Under the pieces are notes generated by a model. The model was not told the origin of the DNA, ran no database searches, and saw only the letters and a program-made list of their open reading frames with translations. A stretch of DNA of 64,000 nt, from the NCBI GenBank assembly GCA_006503475.1, contig RSEH01000150.1, forward strand, positions 1 to 64,000. Direction: 5' to 3'. Positions 9,956 to 18,369 of the stretch are shown here, piece by piece. This DNA comes from Stentor roeselii (taxonomy: Eukaryota; Ciliophora; Heterotrichea; Heterotrichida; Stentoridae). Made by a program: the position numbers and the translations under genes. The first letter of the stretch is position 1. Each line of letters opens with the position of its first letter.

Positions 9956-10693
9956 ATGCTATCCATCACGCTCAGAAACTATTCCAGGTCCAACCGTGTT
10001 GCAGTCCTTCTCTCAGGCTGCGGGGTGTTCGACGGCTCGTAATTTCCATTCAGCGAGATCCACGAAAGTGTTTCTCTTTTGATCCACCTCTCTCGCCTCA
10101 GCGTCGACTACGAGTGTTTCAGCCTGAACAAGCCATTCACATCAACAAATCACTTAACCGGGCAATCACATGAGTCCCCTCGAAACATGTTAGAAGAAAG
10201 TGCAAGAATTTCAAGAGGCTCCATCAGATCTTTGACAGATCTTGAAGTAAAGAACTTTGACGCTTTGTTTATTCCTGGAGGCTTCGGAATCGCGAAGAAT
10301 TTCAGTGATTTCGCAAGTAAGGGAACAAGTATGAATGTGGACAGTGATGTTTCTAGGGTTATTTTAAGCTTTTATAACGCGAAGAAACCGATTGGCGCTA
10401 CTTGCATCGCTCCTATTGTTCTTGCTAAGATATTTGGAACTACTGCTGCCAATCCTGGAATTGATCTTACTTTGGGAAAGAAGGGCGAGGACTGGCCTTA
10501 TGCTGATAGCATTGAAGCTGCGAGCAAACTTGGGAATAAAGTTATCAGTTGTGATGTTGATGAGGTTTGTAAGGATAGGTTTTCCAAGATTGTCACTACT
10601 CCGGCTTATATGAAAGGCACGGCTAAACCTTTTGAGGTGTTTGATGGCATTGAGAGACTTGTGAATGAGGTTATTAAATTAACTAAGGAGTAA
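9956..10693 (+). CDS. GATD3: ES1/ElbB-type DJ-1/PfpI-superfamily protein, probably mitochondrial
   Basis: Two exons, 9956-10038 and 10054-10693, are joined across a 15-nt intron (gtaatttccattcag). The spliced protein of 240 aa reads [28 protein letters not shown], then NHLTG, NMLEESARISRG, FDALFIPGGFGIAKNFSDFA, GATCIAPIVLA and VTTPAYM. This is the ES1/ElbB (GATD3) pattern of the class I glutamine-amidotransferase-like fold. Family members are linked to deglycation-type activity, though the function is debated. The N-terminus MLSITLRNYSRSNR is basic, rich in Ser/Arg and without acidic residues, as expected of a mitochondrial presequence. The start choice rests on the spliced frame. The last codons and the stop form the first unit of a 99-bp tandem repeat. 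Confidence 0.85.
10039..10053 (+). other. 15-nt spliceosomal intron in the ES1 gene
   Basis: The sequence is gtaatttccattcag. Removing it joins DGS to EIHE and restores the conserved ES1 N-terminal motif. It is one of nine 15-nt introns placed in this window, all with A at position 10. Confidence 0.9.
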
Positions 10694-11028
10694 ATATAGG
10701 ATAGGTTTATTTGTTTAGATGAGATCTTGATGGTGAGGGTAATTTGATTAGAGTGTATTTTTTAATTATTACTTAAATTAAGTAAGGAGTAACTATAGGA
10801 TAGGTTTATTTGTTTAGATGAAATCTTGATGGTGAGGGTAATTTGATTAGAGTGTATTTTTTAATTATTACTTAAATTAAGTAAGGAGTAAATATAGGAT
10901 AGGTTTATTTGTTTAGATGAAATCTTGATGGTGAGGGTAATTTGATTAGAGTGTATTTTTTAATTATTACTTAAATTAAGTAAGGAGTAAATATAGGATA
11001 GGTTTATTTGTTTAGATGAAATCTTGAA
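10684..11028 (+). repeat. 99-bp direct tandem repeat, about 3.5 copies, beginning at a stop codon
   Basis: Units start at about 10685, 10784, 10883 and 10982, exactly 99 bp apart and nearly identical. The fourth is cut off after about 45 bp. Each begins with aaggagtaa. In the first unit this is the last sense codons and TAA stop of the ES1 gene. The array is G/T-rich and C-poor. It ends at about 11028, where the composition switches sharply to C-rich and G-poor. Confidence 0.95.
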
Positions 11029-11337
11029 AAAACAAATCTCCTAAAAGCCACCCTTCCTCCCTAAAAATTCCACACTGCCACTTAGAACTTAACTCTCACA
11101 AAACCCAATATGAAAAATTCATTAAAACACAATTAAATACTATAATAAACCTCCACCACCACTCACCAATAAATCCAAACCAAAAATTCAAAAAAAAATT
11201 CAAAATCCCTCAAAATCCTTCCATATCTATTTTTCCAAAAACCTCCAAATCCACCTATTTCACGCCAACCCCACCCATTCAAACCATTCCTAAAAAGGCT
11301 AAGTTTTTTTCCATCAACTTTCATAATTTAAAGGAAA
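11029..11337. other. C/A-rich, G-poor 5' flank of the Kelch-phosphatase gene
   Basis: This stretch contains very few G on the plus strand and many runs of C and A. It lies between the end of the 99-bp repeat and ATG 11338 and must contain the promoter of the Kelch-phosphatase gene. No TATA-like or other known motif can be assigned with confidence. Confidence 0.5.
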
Positions 11338-13695
11338 ATGAAGGGTTTGAGACCAGAAAGAATAACTCAGCGAATAGAGACACAAGGAGCAGCTCCACAA
11401 GCTCGATTCGGCCACACGGTGACGGCGATCTCAAAGACAAAAGTGATCCTCTTCGGTGGAGCGATTGGCGATACAGGTAAATATTCAATCACAGGCGACA
11501 CCTATTGTTTCGACATCGCGACCAGAAGTTGGTCTCGAATCGACCGAGTGTCAGGAGTGGCTCCATCGGCGCGTGCAGCGCACGCGGCCTGCGCAGTTGA
11601 ATCCTTGCAACTCGTCATATACGGCGGAGCGACTGGAGGAGGCTCATTGGCTTCAGATGATTTGTACCTGCTCGACCTCAGAAAAGGCGAAAACGAAGGC
11701 TCTTGGATGATCGTGCCTGTTGTCGGCTCGACGCCTGGAAGACGATACGGCCACAGCTTGGTTTTCATTAAGCCGCACTTATTGGCCTTCGGAGGCAACA
11801 CCGGCAACGAGTCAGTGAACGACGTTTGGAGTTTAAATGTGGAAAAATCGCCTTTTAGCTGGAATAAACTTGAAATCACGGGAGACGTTCCAAAGCCCAG
11901 GGTGTATCACTCGGCTTGTCTTTGTACTACGGGAAGTGCCACAGGAATGATGGTTATTTTTGGAGGAAGGACTAATGACCAGAGCGCACTTAATGATACC
12001 TGGGGACTCAGAAGGCACCGGGATGGACGGTGGGACTGGGTGAGAGCGCCTTATAAGAACTCGAGTGAACAGGCCTTCGCTCGATATCAACATACCAGTC
12101 TTTTCATCGGCAGTAAAATGCTGGTTCTAGGAGGCAGGACTAATCAGGTCGGAGAAGTGGTTCCTGTGGAAGCTTATGATACTGAAAACAGCGAGTGGGT
12201 CAAGTACAGCTCTATTCAACGCTTTCGACATTCAAGCTGGACTCTCGACTCGGAAGTCTTCATTCATGGAGGCTTTGAAAATGAAACTCCCAACATACCG
12301 ACTGACAGCATCATCAAACTTGACTCGAATAAACTCTTCGGCAAGACTGAGCCGATGCAGAGACCTGCTCCTGAACCAAGAGTCAACCTCGACCAAAACC
12401 GCCCGATTCCAAGAGTCCCACGAGCGGCTAACAAGACCCCCGAAATCCGCCTCGCCTCGCAAGTGCTTGTTTCAATGGCAGGAGAAACCAACGACGACTA
12501 CGGCGAACTTGTGAAAAAAGTACCTTTGGACCGTTTGCAAGAAGAAGGGAAAAGAATTGGAGTCAAGCCGCTACCGCCGAGCATGATTAAAAATACTGCT
12601 GCTAATGAAAGCTCAAGTACGATTTTCCTTGATGTACTGTTCAAGTCACATGACTGGAGCAACCTGCAAGAAGTGAAGTTTGTGAAAACAGTGACAGATG
12701 TAAATAGAAGTCATATAAAAAAGGACTTGATTTATAACTTGATACAAGAATGTGAAGATATCTTGAAACTTGAGCCGAATGTTATAAGGATGAGACCACC
12801 TGTTAAGATTTTTGGAAGTCTTCATGGACAGTATGTTGATTTGCTGAGAGCCTTTGAGTCTTATGGAGAACCTTCAGAGAAACTTGTGGATGGAGATATT
12901 GAAAGCTTTGATTATCTCTTTTTGGGAGATTATGTTGATAGAGGGTCGAAAAGTCTTGAAACTATTTTGCTGCTTATGGCTTTGAAGGTCAAACACCCTG
13001 ATCAGATTATTTTGCTTAGAGGGCATCATGAAGACTCGCAGATTAATAGTTTGTATGGACTTGCACAGGAGTGCAGAACGAAACTGGAAGAAGATACAAA
13101 TGACCCTAATTCAGTCTTTGTTTGTTTGAATAGGATGTTTGAGTACCTACCGTTGTGTGCTGTCATCGATGATAAGATCTTATGTCTTCATGCAGGTATC
13201 TCTCAGAGCATCAGAACTGTCGACGATTTCGAAGCCATTCAGAAACCAATATCAATCAACCACATGGTTCAAACTCCTGAGCAGCAGGCTTTATTAGACC
13301 TTCTCTGGGCAGATCCCTGTGAAAATGACCGAGAAACCGGCTTCAAGCCACACACTTCTCGCAACATCTTCGGCAATATCTTCAAATACGGCCTTGACAG
13401 GGTGCAGAAGTTTTTGAGTGACAATAAATTGAGTTTAATGATAAGAAGTCATGAATGCGTGATGGAAGGTTTTGAAAGAAATGCAAGCAATGACCTTATC
13501 ACGCTTTTCTCAGCCACTGACTACTGCGGAAAGTTCAAAAATGCGGCGGCTATTCTTATTGTTAAGAGAAACTTCGAAATAGTGCCTAAAACTATTTATC
13601 CACTGAATGGATCTGTTGGAAGCTGGATTGATAATGATGAAGGACTTAGAATGAGACCTGCCACACCCCCCAAGTGGAAAAATAGTAGGAATTAG
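11338..13695 (+). CDS. PPKL: Kelch-repeat PP1-like phosphatase (PPKL/BSU1 family), probable pseudophosphatase
   Basis: A 785-aa protein. An N-terminal Kelch propeller (residues about 20-330) has repeats such as RFGHTVTAIS, VILFGGA, RYGHSLVFI and RVYHSACLC. A PP1-type phosphatase domain follows (about 450-770). This architecture is PPKL in Alveolata and BSU1 in plants, which controls signalling and, in apicomplexans, apical morphology. Family motifs GDYVDRG, SATDYCG, ADPCEND and IRSHECVMEGFER are present. Two metal-ligand motifs are changed: GDxHG reads GSLHG (Asp to Ser, near 12814) and RGNHE reads RGHHE (Asn to His, near 13020). Without these ligands normal two-metal catalysis is doubtful. 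The stop is TAG and no intron breaks the frame. Confidence 0.9.
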   Translation: MKGLRPERITQRIETQGAAPQARFGHTVTAISKTKVILFGGAIGDTGKYSITGDTYCFDIATRSWSRIDRVSGVAPSARAAHAACAVESLQLVIYGGATGGGSLASDDLYLLDLRKGENEGSWMIVPVVGSTPGRRYGHSLVFIKPHLLAFGGNTGNESVNDVWSLNVEKSPFSWNKLEITGDVPKPRVYHSACLCTTGSATGMMVIFGGRTNDQSALNDTWGLRRHRDGRWDWVRAPYKNSSEQAFARYQHTSLFIGSKMLVLGGRTNQVGEVVPVEAYDTENSEWVKYSSIQRFRHSSWTLDSEVFIHGGFENETPNIPTDSIIKLDSNKLFGKTEPMQRPAPEPRVNLDQNRPIPRVPRAANKTPEIRLASQVLVSMAGETNDDYGELVKKVPLDRLQEEGKRIGVKPLPPSMIKNTAANESSSTIFLDVLFKSHDWSNLQEVKFVKTVTDVNRSHIKKDLIYNLIQECEDILKLEPNVIRMRPPVKIFGSLHGQYVDLLRAFESYGEPSEKLVDGDIESFDYLFLGDYVDRGSKSLETILLLMALKVKHPDQIILLRGHHEDSQINSLYGLAQECRTKLEEDTNDPNSVFVCLNRMFEYLPLCAVIDDKILCLHAGISQSIRTVDDFEAIQKPISINHMVQTPEQQALLDLLWADPCENDRETGFKPHTSRNIFGNIFKYGLDRVQKFLSDNKLSLMIRSHECVMEGFERNASNDLITLFSATDYCGKFKNAAAILIVKRNFEIVPKTIYPLNGSVGSWIDNDEGLRMRPATPPKWKNSRN

Positions 13696-13733
13696 GTGTA
13701 GATTTAATAGAATTCAACTTATAATATGTACAA

Positions 13734-14192
13734 CTAGCCCAGCACGTTCTTTTCCAGTTGCTTTAGAAGGAGTTTGGACTTGGCTTGGAACTCAAAAAAG
13801 AAGTTTTGAATAGTCTGAAGGTCTACTTTAGTTCTATTTTTCACTTTTGAAGTAAATCTAGGACTTCGATCATTCAAGGTAAGGTATCGATTATTCGAGT
13901 AAGGACTTCTCTTTCTTGCTTTATCATGTTTTACGGTCTTTTGGACCTGAGATCGCAGAGTGTCTTGCAAGGACAAATACTGTTCGGCAGGACGATTAGG
14001 GTTTTCATTCAATTCACTTAAACTGCTTCCGAAAACCTTCCGTGGAAGTTCAGGTTCACAGGCTTTACGTGAATTCGTGCTGTTAAATCGTCTTGTATTG
14101 CTTTTTTGACGTGGCTGGTGAAGCTTTCGACGGGATTTCAGATCTGGAGGAGCGACTCTTGTCTTGCTTAAAGGACTTAAGGTTTTTTCCAT
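13734..14192 (-). CDS. Small basic hypothetical protein
   Basis: 152 aa, rich in Arg, Lys, Ser and Pro, with a helical Phe/Lys/Leu-rich C-terminus (QNFFFEFQAKSKLLLKQLEK). No family is recognised. ATG is at 14192. The base composition is coding-like and clearly different from the following spacer. It is convergent with the Kelch-phosphatase gene, with a 38-bp spacer between stop codons. Confidence 0.6.
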   Translation of the reverse strand: MEKTLSPLSKTRVAPPDLKSRRKLHQPRQKSNTRRFNSTNSRKACEPELPRKVFGSSLSELNENPNRPAEQYLSLQDTLRSQVQKTVKHDKARKRSPYSNNRYLTLNDRSPRFTSKVKNRTKVDLQTIQNFFFEFQAKSKLLLKQLEKNVLG

Positions 14193-14690
14193 ATGTTATT
14201 TATTGGGTTGAATTAGGATTTGAATGATTTGCAATAGTTGATAGATCAGCCCAAGGCGAATTTTTTGAATTTTATGTGTAGTTGAATTGATTGGGATAAG
14301 GAGGAAAATTTTTAATAGACTGGTTAAGGATAAATGTTTTAGTTAGATATGTTATTGAAATTAAAATAGAATTTATTGAATGGGTTGCTGGAAATAGTCA
14401 ATCTAGAATAATCATTGAATTTTAATCAGGATAATAAGAAATCTCAAAAGTTAGAGTATTAAAACTAATATAAGTTAAAGATTTAAACGAGATATTAAAA
14501 ACAGTCTTTGATATTTAAGAGATGTTTGACCTTAAAAAATATCTTAACCTGTTAAGTTCAAATCTAAGAAACTCTTTAGAAATTTCTAAATATTAAAATT
14601 TACTATTTATTTCTATAGTTTATAGAATTTACACATGCTATAAATAATCCTCATACCCTCAAAACTTTACACCCTTCACTCAATATCCAA
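14193..14690. other. Intergenic region, nothing recognised
   Basis: 498 bp of AT-rich DNA upstream of the small basic gene and downstream of the TBC gene, both on the minus strand. I see no open frame, RNA gene or repeat. Confidence 0.5.
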
Positions 14691-16352
14691 TTATATAAGA
14701 TCTTTAATATGACTCTTACGTCTTTTTATATCACTATAATTTCCTCTAACTCTATTCAAGAACTCTTTGACCTCAGCATGATCTAAAATCCAGACTCTTT
14801 TAACATTATCCTTGAAGCTAAAGCTAAGAACTTCAGCCTTATTCTTATTGCAAGTGATTTTCGACAGTCGTTCAATCCACAGTTCTTCAGTGACAGTTCG
14901 AGTGCGAGTATCAACAACAGCAATAATAATTCCAGTGACGACCAATCCAAGGCCGCTTTCATTGATATCATGTTCATCACTAATCTTGCATTTATAAATC
15001 TTTTCTCCAGTGATATCAACACCCTTCTTCCCTGTATCCAGTCTAAAAAACTTATCCAAAGTGCTTTCAATAGACCCCTTTTTTTCCTTATCACAACAAA
15101 TCGTGCAGTTTTTTTCCTTATGCTGCAAAATCGGGAGTTTATTCTCAATAGCGAAACCATGACACAAGACATACCCGCCTTCAACAGTGCTCACATAAGG
15201 AAACCCTTTATCAATAAAAGCTCTGAGAAGTTGGTTTAAGTAAGAATTTTCAGATTCAGTGCCTTTGCTGCCCATGAGCACGATATGCCGAGACCCTTTG
15301 ACAGTCATGAACTTATCAGGAAATTCGATTAATTTTGCAGGGTTTTTAATGGCGCCTTTGGGGATCGGGGTACTATTAACGAAACTTCCTAGTTTTACCT
15401 CATTCGGTGGGCGACAGTCGATCAGTTCATATCTTAAAGTCTGTACTTCACAGTTCTGCAAGTCGTTACACCCGCAGACCATTGAATGGTTAAAAAGTTG
15501 GCAAATTATTCCTCGAGGAAGGACTATCAAACAAGGCAGCTTTTCTAAAACATTTGAAAAATTTTCACTTTTTTCTAAGTCAAACACGTCGTATTGATTG
15601 AGTATCCAAAGTGAAGTATAAGGCATGTTCCTTATAAGTACTTCAGTTTGCGTTAAAAGTCTGTTCAAAGTGTCCCAGTCGTCAATTTTCAGTTCTTTAA
15701 AAACATTGGGAAGGGTAAGAGTATCATGACCAAGGATCAAAGAACGATAATGACCCATAAGTGCAACTCCAAAATAACTCAAATACAAAAAGTCATTTTT
15801 TTCATTCAAGTTTTGCCATAACTTGTAAAGTAAAGGCAGTTCTTTGATCTTCCCTGCGAACATCGTGATGAACCAACTTGTCATGTACATGTCTGGAGTG
15901 ATGTTGTTCATGTCGAAGCACTTCTGAAGTTCAGGGTAATGATACAAAAGGATTAGACGGGTCTTGTGAAATAGTCCTGCCAATGGTTTGAAGAACTAAG
16001 TTTTTCTTACGTCATCTCTGAATAAAGTCGAGATAAACTTTTCTATGAACTTGGAGAAACAAGTGTAAATTACGTGTCTTTCAACACCTTCTCGACCCAT
16101 CATCAAAAAAGGGACTAGAATTTCGTTCATACCTTGCTTGTAAGTGTGATTTTCTTTCTTGCAGTAAAATGTCAGCATAATTTCCAGCTCGTCTCTTTCT
16201 TCCTGCGTCAATATCCCTGACTTGGTTCTTAGTACGTCCACGTGCAAAGTTCTGTTGGCTGATGGGTTTCTTTCATCTGGAATTTCGAATGGTTGCAAGT
16301 CAGGTTCACAGAACCTATGAATAAACTCTTCAAGCGAAAAAGTAGTTTCCAT
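14691..16352 (-). CDS. TBC1D23: TBC-rhodanese protein, TBC1D23-like
   Basis: Two exons on the minus strand, 16352-16011 and 15995-14691, are joined over a 15-nt intron (gtaagaaaaacttag), giving 548 aa. The TBC Rab-GAP domain fills residues about 10-240: LHVDVLRT, YKQGMNE, and ELQKCFDMNNITPDMYMTSW followed by TMFA. A rhodanese-like domain follows (YELIDCRPPNEVKLGSF, HIVLMGSKGTESE, YVSTVEGGY). The C-terminus resembles the PH-like domain of TBC1D23, which tethers endosome-derived vesicles at the trans-Golgi. Unlike animal TBC1D23 as I recall it, the Arg finger (D..R) and Gln finger (YKQ) look intact, so GAP activity is possible. A small gene lies 22 bp upstream. Confidence 0.75.
15996..16010 (-). 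other. 15-nt spliceosomal intron in the TBC-rhodanese gene
   Basis: Sense sequence gtaagaaaaacttag, with an in-frame TAG at the acceptor. Splicing joins FRDD to FFKPLAGLFHK and continues the TBC domain. Confidence 0.9.
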
Positions 16353-16374
16353 TTATTTTCAGTTAAGCTAGATT

Positions 16375-16881
16375 CTAACTTCCAGGTCTGCGAGTCACGA
16401 TCATATTACCATAGTGTCCTAATGATCTATCAGAAAAAGAGTTCAAAGGGTTAGTCGAGACTACTTTTGGGTTTCTTTTCGTGAACTTAGGCTGCTGAAA
16501 AGCTGGATGTCTTGATATTTCAAAGATGTTGTAATCATAAGACGACCTCGAATTTCGATCTTCATTTCTTTTAGGAAGAGGCTCTTGGTACGATTTTCCC
16601 TGAGGAGAAGAATTCAGAGATTTGGGCCCTTCTGTCAATGATCTAAGGCGATCGATTTCTTGTTGTCTCATTAATAGCTGCTGTTTTAGCTTTAAGACTT
16701 CACTGCTAGCGGACTGTCCAGGATTGACATGTTGTGGTTGCGAGTCATTCACAACCAGGGGTCGAGGAATCGAAGGAAACTCATACGAGTTCATGTTTTT
16801 ATTAAAGCCGTATCTCTTGATGCCTTCCCTGAATTGTCCAGGTTCATATTCCAGCTGAGGGTTTTTAACCTGAAAGAACAT
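16375..16881 (-). CDS. Hypothetical protein with short coiled coil
   Basis: 168 aa from ATG 16881. An upstream Met at 16959 would overlap the divergent gene that starts at 16931, so the later ATG is preferred. The N-terminus is FREGIKRYGFN. A short helix follows (SSEVLKLKQQLLMRQQEIDRLRS), then a Ser/Asn/Pro-rich tail. No domain is recognised. The low-complexity tail and short helix resemble small cytoskeleton-associated proteins, which is only an impression. Confidence 0.55.
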   Translation of the reverse strand: MFFQVKNPQLEYEPGQFREGIKRYGFNKNMNSYEFPSIPRPLVVNDSQPQHVNPGQSASSEVLKLKQQLLMRQQEIDRLRSLTEGPKSLNSSPQGKSYQEPLPKRNEDRNSRSSYDYNIFEISRHPAFQQPKFTKRNPKVVSTNPLNSFSDRSLGHYGNMIVTRRPGS

Positions 16882-16930
16882 TTTCAATGTTTCGGTTATA
16901 ATGCTGAATAATCCAGTATAAATATAATAA

Positions 16931-18343
16931 ATGAAACAAAAGTCAAGAACGAGTTCCAAAAACCTTCCAGAACCTTCAAAATCCCGCTCATCCTTCTTGC
17001 AAAAAGACCTGGAAAGCCAAATAATCGGCCTGGAAAGCGAAAGACGTGAATCAGCTTACCTCGACGAGCAGATCAAGTTAATCCAATTCGAACTATCAAG
17101 TCTTCCCAAAAGCAAATCTTTTTTCCTTCTAAAAAACACGATTTCCGTGCAGGAGAAAAAATTAGAGCTTGAAACAAACCAGCTGAATCAGTTGAAATAT
17201 CGCAACAAACTACTCAGAGAACAGATAAACGACCACCGTCTTGAAAAATCAGCTCACAAACAGTCTTTAAACCAGATAAAGCAAAGTCTCGACCACACTG
17301 CTAAAGAAACTGAAGAGCAACAAGAAAAAATCACAAAAACCGACCTTGAAGCGAATTGGCAACAAGAAAAAATCGGACTGCTTCGAAGTAAAAGTGCAAG
17401 TCAACGGTCGAAGTTCGATGAAAGACTCAGCAACTTGGCGAGTTGTTTGAAAAACACGCTTGTTAAAGACACTTTTTATGAAGAAAGCAATTACTCGACT
17501 CAAGGTGTTGAAATCATCTCAGCACTTAAATCTGCAGTGAAGACCTTTGAATCTATCACGTTTAAGAAAAAGTCTGAACTTGATACTTACTTGAAATTTC
17601 TTCACAAGTTGCAAAACGGCTTTCAAGATATTAAAACAGCGACGGGACTTGCAGAGGTCTCAGAAGTTGTCACTTCTTGTATTAAAAGTGAAGAACAGAA
17701 CCAGGCTGTTTTGTTTTACTTGAACAACCTCAACACGGAAATTGACCTGCTCAGTGAGTCTCTTGAAAGGACTCAGAAAAAAATACAAGTTTTTGAAGAC
17801 TATAAAAATCAGGGCGTTCTTCGCATTCAAGAATGTCTTGACAAGGACAGGGACCAGAACCAGAGAATTCAAGGAAAAATCAAGAAAAAGATGCAGAAAA
17901 ATGAAGAACTTCAAAGTGTCTTTAAAGATTCACTTCCAGTCATTGTTCGTGTTTACAAACTTCTGCTAAAGGCTGAATTTCGCCTTATTGTCAATGAAAA
18001 AGTCGATTTGGACAACATGGAAAAACTCAACTTTGACTCTGCACGTGCACTTCTTGGGTCTATTGAAGAAATGGTCAATTGTCTCGCTCTTAGCCAGTTG
18101 AAAAAAAATGAAAAACCTCCTAAGGCTAAAAAAGTTTCTGCGAAAAGGAACAGACTGCAAGAAATGATTGAAGATGCTGACCTTTATGATGAGCCTGAGA
18201 TTGAAGAGCTCAAAGTCCCTATTTCTTTGGAGGAACTCAAAAGTCGGGCTGAAGTTATCGCGAAAAAAAGGAAAAATTTCATTAGGGGCAAGTCTAGCAA
18301 TCCTGAAGCTAGACATGCTGCGATTTATAACAAAGAAACTTAA
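16931..18343 (+). CDS. Long coiled-coil protein
   Basis: 470 aa, almost entirely predicted coiled coil by heptad appearance: Leu/Ile spaced among Glu/Lys/Gln. A basic Ser-rich N-terminus precedes it and a Lys/Arg-rich tail follows. No family is recognised. The shape suits a ciliary or basal-body structural protein, but that is inference. The stop is TAA. The WD40 gene starts 26 bp downstream on the same strand. The opposite-strand gene begins 49 bp upstream of ATG 16931. Confidence 0.75.
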   Translation: MKQKSRTSSKNLPEPSKSRSSFLQKDLESQIIGLESERRESAYLDEQIKLIQFELSSLPKSKSFFLLKNTISVQEKKLELETNQLNQLKYRNKLLREQINDHRLEKSAHKQSLNQIKQSLDHTAKETEEQQEKITKTDLEANWQQEKIGLLRSKSASQRSKFDERLSNLASCLKNTLVKDTFYEESNYSTQGVEIISALKSAVKTFESITFKKKSELDTYLKFLHKLQNGFQDIKTATGLAEVSEVVTSCIKSEEQNQAVLFYLNNLNTEIDLLSESLERTQKKIQVFEDYKNQGVLRIQECLDKDRDQNQRIQGKIKKKMQKNEELQSVFKDSLPVIVRVYKLLLKAEFRLIVNEKVDLDNMEKLNFDSARALLGSIEEMVNCLALSQLKKNEKPPKAKKVSAKRNRLQEMIEDADLYDEPEIEELKVPISLEELKSRAEVIAKKRKNFIRGKSSNPEARHAAIYNKET

Positions 18344-18369
18344 TTTATTCATAGTTTATAGTAAGTTCA

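Noticed and set aside
16867-16959. Upstream start at 16959, and a possible GTT-started 15-nt intron just after ATG 16881, in the small minus-strand gene
   Set aside because: The upstream start overlaps the divergent gene, and the candidate intron lacks the GTR donor and the A at position 10.
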